This document shows positions 63,896-64,000 of a stretch of 64,000 nucleotides of DNA, piece by piece (position 1 is the first letter of the stretch; each line of letters begins with the position of its first letter). A program made the translations under genes and the position numbers. Under the pieces are notes generated by a model. That model saw only the letters and a program-made list of their open reading frames with translations. It had not been told where the DNA came from and did not search any database. Source of the stretch: Lotus japonicus. Its lineage: Eukaryota; Streptophyta; Magnoliopsida; Fabales; Fabaceae. The stretch covers positions 59,076,195 through 59,140,194 of the forward strand of contig NC_080046.1 in assembly GCF_012489685.1 (NCBI RefSeq), in the 5' to 3' direction.

Positions 63896-64000
63896 GTCTG
63901 CGCTATTATTACAGTTGATCGTGAGCGAGAAATCTGGAAAGGCGAGGAGCTCCAAAGAAGAACTTCTGACGAACAAAGTGAATTCGCCAAAGTTAGATAT

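Larger units (their letters stand above)
61198..64000 (+). mobile_element. Ty3/Gypsy LTR retrotransposon, 5' part, runs off the window
   Basis: An LTR ends ...CCTAGAACA at 61549. Then come a primer site (61552-61568), an untranslated leader, and a gag-protease frame to 63895. The LTR start is not resolved and lies somewhere in about 61150-61270 (TGGACTGGGCG at 61267 is one candidate). The other LTR and pol lie beyond the right edge. Confidence 0.85.

Overview
This is a plant nuclear window. The evidence is interrupted genes with GT-AG introns, plant-specific protein families and dense plant transposons. The families are class III peroxidase, CPSF30 with a YTH domain, ACD11, a patatin-like pPLAIII protein, PMEI-type inhibitors and a plant aromatic amino acid decarboxylase. 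The AT-rich non-coding DNA and the style of SINE and MULE-like elements suggest a eudicot, and I favour a legume. The species is inference and cannot be fixed from this sequence alone.

Layout. 1-7433 is a tandem pair of class III peroxidase genes. The first enters from the left edge. The second is a pseudogene with a one-base deletion. 8149-19856 (minus) is a seven-exon CPSF30-L gene (690 aa: three CCCH fingers plus a YTH m6A-reader domain) whose introns are full of transposon remnants. 21729-25305 (minus) is a four-exon ACD11 sphingolipid-transfer gene. 25306-27379 holds a LINE RNase H relic split by a SINE. 27380-28886 (minus) is a two-exon patatin-like pPLAIII gene. 30935-33243 is a pair of nested Mutator-like elements, and the inner one carries a piece of a host TolB/DPP-like beta-propeller gene. 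About 8.5 kb of mostly plain non-coding DNA follows. 41765-46449 (minus) is a nearly complete young Copia retrotransposon broken by a 10-bp tandem duplication.

The right part holds two PMEI-family genes in convergent orientation (48079-48714 plus, 51035-51688 minus) and an intronless aromatic amino acid decarboxylase (53347-54903 minus). After these come small transposons: a solo TRIM-like LTR, SINEs, a MULE packed with AAAGTGCG motifs and a long hairpin repeat. The window ends inside a Ty3/Gypsy retrotransposon (LTR to about 61549, gag-protease to 63895).

The host genes do not form a pathway. They are ordinary plant genes with separate promoters. The real neighbour relationships are two local duplications (peroxidases and PMEIs). 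I found no new multigene system. The most unusual content is structural: at least five elements bounded by 9- to 11-bp target duplications, nesting with gene capture, exact SINE and LINE insertions that can be read from their target duplications, and hairpin or tandem repeats that could feed small RNAs. Exon joins were deduced by hand from splice signals and frame, not from transcripts.
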